Assembly (NCBI GenBank): GCA_050943495.1
Contig: JBMNPH010000003.1
Span: forward strand, 62,001-126,000
Reading direction: 5' to 3'
DNA from: Merdivicinus sp050943495
GTDB taxonomy: Bacteria > Bacillota > Clostridia > Oscillospirales > Ruminococcaceae
DNA length: 64,000 bases
Made by a program: the position numbers and the translations under genes. Within the stretch, counting starts at the first letter, position 1. The number at the start of each line of letters is the position of its first letter. The notes beneath the pieces were generated by a model. The model had not been told where the DNA came from. It was given only the letters and a program-made list of their open reading frames with translations, and searched no databases. Below are positions 60,988-64,000 of this stretch, one piece after another.

Positions 60988-63268
60988 TTATAGTCCCCCG
61001 ATCTGCGTTCAAATGCCAAATATCCGCATTATACTGGGCGATGGTGCGGTCGCTGGAGAAAAATCCTGCCCGCGCAATATTAGCCAAGCACTTCTGCGTC
61101 CATCCGCGCCGGTCTTCATAGCTTTCCAGCGCCTTTTCTTTCGCTGCGATATACTCTTTCAGATCCAACAGCGTCATAAACCAATCCTTACAGACCAGAT
61201 CCTTATAGACCCGGCAGAGGTTCTCCGGATCGCCAATGCGGATGAGATCTTTGCTGATGATAAAATCAACCAGCCGCTCAATTTCCGGATCATTGTCGTA
61301 ATAGTCTGCGGAACGGTACGCCGACTTCGCATACAGATCGATGACATCCTGACTCTTCTTTCCGAAGAGAAAAATGTTCTCCTCTCCAACCAGTTCCGAA
61401 ATCTCAACATTAGCGCCGTCCAACGTTCCCAGTGTCACAGCACCGTTGAGCATGAATTTCATATTGCCAGTTCCGGATGCCTCCTTGGACGCCAATGAAA
61501 TCTGTTCGGAAATATCGCAGGCAGGAATCAGCTGCTCTGCCGCCGAAACATTGTAATTCTCCACCATCACGACATTCAGCCACCTGCGAACCGCAGGATC
61601 ACGCCGAATCAACTCCTGCAAACAGAGAATCAAATGGATCGTATCCTTCGCGAGTATATAGGCCGGCGCCGCTTTTGCGCCGAAAATCACCGTTATCGGA
61701 CGTTTTGGAAGCCGTCCTGCTTTAATTTCCAGATACTTCCAGATGACCCACAAGGCATTCATCTGCTGGCGTTTGTACTGATGCATCCGTTTAATCTGGA
61801 TATCAAAAACAGAATCCGGATCCACCTCATATTCCCGCAGCAATCCCCGGCAAAGCGCGCGTTTATTCTCTGCCTTCACGCGGGCAAGATCCTCGAGAAC
61901 CCGATCATCCTCAATAAAATCCATCAGCTTTTCCAGCCGACCACTCTGCTTCCAACTTTCTCCGATCTGGTCAGTAATCCAATCCGAAAGGCGGGGATTG
62001 CAGGCCATTAGCCAGCGCCGGAATGTAATTCCATTGGTTTTGTTGTTGAATTTCTCGGGATATAATTTGTAAAAATCATGCAGTTCCGTATTCTTCAGAA
62101 TTTCCGTATGCAGCGCCGCCACACCGTTGACGCTGAACCCGTAATGAATATCCATCCGCGCCATATGCACCAGTTGATTGGAGTCGATGATCGCAATCCG
62201 ATCTGTAAGTTCGGGAGAAGCCGCCTTGACTCGCGCATCCAATTCCCGGATAATGGGCATGAGATGCGGCACTACTTCTTCCAGATAATCCGCAGGCCAT
62301 TTTTCCAACGCCTCCGCGAGAATGGTATGGTTGGTATAGGCGCAGGTATTGGCCGTGATCTCAATGGCATCTCCCAGTGAAACCCCTTCTTTCTGCAAAA
62401 GCCGGATCAACTCGGGGATAATCAGCGACGGATGCGTGTCATTGATCTGGATAACCGCATGTTCGGCCAGTGTTTCCGGCGAAAATCCTCTCTCTTTCAA
62501 TTCCGACAGAATTAGCTGGGCAGCTGCACTGACCATAAAATATTGCTGATAGACCCGCAGCTTGCGTCCGTCTTCATCACTGTCATCCGGATAAAGGAAA
62601 AGAGTGAGATTTTTAGGAATCTGCGTCTTATCAAAATCAATCCCATCTCCCACGATCCGTTCATCTGCACTCTCGACATCAAATAGGTGCAGGGTATTTC
62701 GTCCTCCCTGATAGCCGGACACCGGCAAATCATACAGCACCGCCGTAACATTATATTTTCCGAATTTCACCTCAAATTTTCTTCCGGTTTCCTGCAGCCA
62801 GCCGTCGCGGTCACGCCACCGATCCGGATACTCGCATTGCTTCTGATTTTCGAATTTCTGCCGGAATAATCCATAGTGGTAGCAGAGCCCAACGCCATCG
62901 CCGGGCAATCCCAGCGTCGTGACAGAATCCAGAAAACATGCTGCCAGCCGTCCTAAACCTCCGTTTCCAAGGGAGGGTTCCGCCTCAAATTCCTCGATTT
63001 CCGCCAAGGATTTCCCCTCGTTCTCCAGCAGGCGCTCTGCCTCATCCCGGATTCCGAGATTGATCAGGTTGTTCGAAAGAAGTTTCCCGATCAAAAATTC
63101 TGCCGATATATAATAGAGTTTTTTCGTACCGCACAGAAGCGGACGTTTCGCAAGCATTTCCTTGGTGATTTCCAAAAGGGCATGGTACACGGCTTCATTA
63201 CTAGCCTCCGCAATGGATTTCTGTCCGCGCTCACGAAGTTTTTGTTCCAATTGTTCTTGAAGTGTCAT
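60977..63268 (-). CDS. glgP: Glycogen/maltodextrin phosphorylase
   Basis: 763 residues, GT35. Releases glucose 1-phosphate from the non-reducing end of alpha-1,4-glucans. Visible: EAEPSLGNGGLGRLAACFLDS near the N-terminus, IQINDTHPSLIIPEL, and the pyridoxal-phosphate lysine in KEASGTGNMKFMLNGA with GTLDGANVEI. The ATG at 63268 follows AAAGAGGATCTT; an upstream in-frame extension of 26 codons lacks a site and contains the likely -10 region (TATAAT). First gene of the glgP-malQ operon. Confidence 0.96.
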   Translation of the reverse strand: MTLQEQLEQKLRERGQKSIAEASNEAVYHALLEITKEMLAKRPLLCGTKKLYYISAEFLIGKLLSNNLINLGIRDEAERLLENEGKSLAEIEEFEAEPSLGNGGLGRLAACFLDSVTTLGLPGDGVGLCYHYGLFRQKFENQKQCEYPDRWRDRDGWLQETGRKFEVKFGKYNVTAVLYDLPVSGYQGGRNTLHLFDVESADERIVGDGIDFDKTQIPKNLTLFLYPDDSDEDGRKLRVYQQYFMVSAAAQLILSELKERGFSPETLAEHAVIQINDTHPSLIIPELIRLLQKEGVSLGDAIEITANTCAYTNHTILAEALEKWPADYLEEVVPHLMPIIRELDARVKAASPELTDRIAIIDSNQLVHMARMDIHYGFSVNGVAALHTEILKNTELHDFYKLYPEKFNNKTNGITFRRWLMACNPRLSDWITDQIGESWKQSGRLEKLMDFIEDDRVLEDLARVKAENKRALCRGLLREYEVDPDSVFDIQIKRMHQYKRQQMNALWVIWKYLEIKAGRLPKRPITVIFGAKAAPAYILAKDTIHLILCLQELIRRDPAVRRWLNVVMVENYNVSAAEQLIPACDISEQISLASKEASGTGNMKFMLNGAVTLGTLDGANVEISELVGEENIFLFGKKSQDVIDLYAKSAYRSADYYDNDPEIERLVDFIISKDLIRIGDPENLCRVYKDLVCKDWFMTLLDLKEYIAAKEKALESYEDRRGWTQKCLANIARAGFFSSDRTIAQYNADIWHLNADRGTINEE

Positions 63269-63474
63269 AAGATCCTCTTTTCTTTCATCAGTTTCCAACA
63301 GGATACTGTTATTATTATAGCGGATTCTTTCGAAAAATTCCAGCAATCTCGTATAAAATATCTTGTTTTCATATATTTATATTTATTTTTTTGTTTGTTT
63401 TTACAATACACATTAAAATTTTACAGAACGTTCTAAAAATGTTACCCAAAAGCAACAAAGTCAAAGAAAATGAA

Positions 63475-63503
63475 TTGACATTTAAAGTTTGTTGATGTAA
63501 ACT
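63475..63503 (+). promoter_or_regulatory. Promoter of the feo locus with AGTTT/AAACT dyad
   Basis: -35 TTGACA (63475-63480), 17-bp spacer, -10 TAAACT (63498-63503). An AGTTT-N8-AAACT dyad covers the spacer and -10, a possible metal-regulator site. Confidence 0.65.
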
Positions 63504-63550
63504 AATAGCATGAAGTTTGCCATATACAACTTGAAAGGAGCAGAATTTTG

Positions 63551-63760
63551 ATGCCGCTTACATTTGCAGGAATTGGTCAAACCAAACGGATCATTAAAAT
63601 AAATGGAAAAGACGAAGTGCGTCAGCATCTTGCAAATCTAGGGTTTGTTGCGGGCGAAGAAGTAACGATCCTGTCCGAACTCGGCGGGAACCTCATCCTC
63701 CGTGTCAAAAACAGCCGCATCGCCCTTGACAAGCAAATGGCTGGCCGTATTTTGATTTAG
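63551..63760 (+). CDS. feoA: FeoA-domain protein 1
   Basis: 69 residues, the size of a single SH3-like FeoA domain, which assists the FeoB iron(II) transporter. Core: EVRQHLANLGFVAGEEVTILSELGGNLILRVKNSRIALDKQMAGRI. The ATG at 63551 follows AAAGGAG; a TTG three bases earlier is an equally spaced alternative. A second FeoA gene follows by 14 bp. Confidence 0.9.
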   Translation: MPLTFAGIGQTKRIIKINGKDEVRQHLANLGFVAGEEVTILSELGGNLILRVKNSRIALDKQMAGRILI

Positions 63761-63774
63761 AAGGGATGGTACCA

Positions 63775-63996
63775 ATGAAAACACTGCGAAATATTTCTCC
63801 AGGTACGACCGTTACGGTCGTAAAACTGCATGGGGAAGGCGCTGTCAAACGTCGGATCATGGATATGGGGATTACCAAAGGAACCGAAATCTTCGTACGA
63901 AAGGTAGCGCCGCTCGGAGATCCGATTGAGGTTAATGTGCGTAGTTATGAACTTTCGTTGCGCAAAGCCGACTGTGAAATGATTGAAGTTCAGTAA
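63775..63996 (+). CDS. FeoA-domain protein 2
   Basis: 73 residues. GEGAVKRRIMDMGITKGTEIFVRKVAPLGDPIEVNVRSYELSLRKADCEMIEV is a textbook FeoA domain (RRIMDMGITKGTEI ... APLGDPIE). Tandem feoA genes normally precede feoB, which would lie just beyond the window. The ATG at 63775 has AAGGGATGG upstream; an earlier in-frame ATG abuts it. The complete gene ends 4 bp before the window edge. Confidence 0.92.
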   Translation: MKTLRNISPGTTVTVVKLHGEGAVKRRIMDMGITKGTEIFVRKVAPLGDPIEVNVRSYELSLRKADCEMIEVQ

Positions 63997-64000
63997 TTCT

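Overview
The window looks like chromosome from an anaerobic, low-to-mid GC Gram-positive bacterium of the class Clostridia, probably an Oscillospiraceae/Ruminococcaceae-type gut or rumen fermenter. The pointers are strong AGGAGG ribosome sites with frequent TTG/GTG starts, an hrcA-grpE-dnaK-dnaJ operon under a perfect CIRCE element, a rubrerythrin beside a Fur/PerR-type regulator, paired small FeoA proteins, a DUF4830 protein, and many glycosidases without signal peptides. No rRNA, tRNA, CRISPR array, phage or insertion sequence was seen.

Layout. 1-6.5 kb: the ATPase of sugar ABC importers (cut by the window edge), a DUF4830 membrane-anchored protein, an EF-G paralogue, and a glycosyltransferase/polytopic membrane protein pair. 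6.5-16.2 kb: a pentose island with a GH43-like enzyme, a fucose/arabinose-isomerase-fold isomerase (probably the second type of clostridial xylose isomerase), a mutarotase, a LacI-type regulator, xylulokinase, an Imm5-like protein, a GH127 arabinofuranosidase and a NodB-type deacetylase. 16.4-24.8 kb: a PRK06851-type ATPase, the heat-shock operon, an RpiR regulator and an HI0933-type flavoprotein. 24.8-32 kb: a probably catabolite-repressed glycan operon (Gfo/Idh/MocA, GH92, sialidase-like, DapA-like, flavodoxin-like), then divergent UroD-like and AraC genes. 33-39 kb: Fur/PerR plus rubrerythrin, then a BlaI/BlaR1-type pair whose receptor has a giant ectodomain and a frameshift. 39-49.2 kb: a second UroD-like protein, GH78 rhamnosidase, one ABC exporter, and a three-gene operon of two zinc-ribbon ABC exporters with DUF1854. 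49.6-52.1 kb: an amino-acid ABC importer whose binding protein appears circularly permuted. 52.1-59.4 kb: a six-gene operon combining GH38 mannosidase with GmhA-like, HldE-kinase-like, HAD, ROK and deoxyhypusine-synthase-like proteins. 59.5-64 kb: glycogen breakdown (glgP-malQ) and the start of an iron(II) uptake locus.

Working together, most of the window handles plant or host glycans. Oligosaccharides are imported (the MsmK-like ATPase could serve several importers), trimmed in the cytoplasm by GH43/GH127/GH92/GH38/GH78 enzymes, and routed through dedicated isomerases and kinases, each under a local LacI, AraC or ROK regulator. A perfect cre-type sequence suggests global carbon control of one operon.

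The most notable points are the permuted binding protein (49.7 kb), the matched pair of TGTGC-N4-GCACA operators (10.1 kb), the heptose-enzyme-like/GH38 operon (52-59 kb), the BlaR1-type receptor with an ectodomain of about 1,080 residues (34.5-38.9 kb), and the DUF1854/zinc-ribbon ABC operon (44-49 kb).
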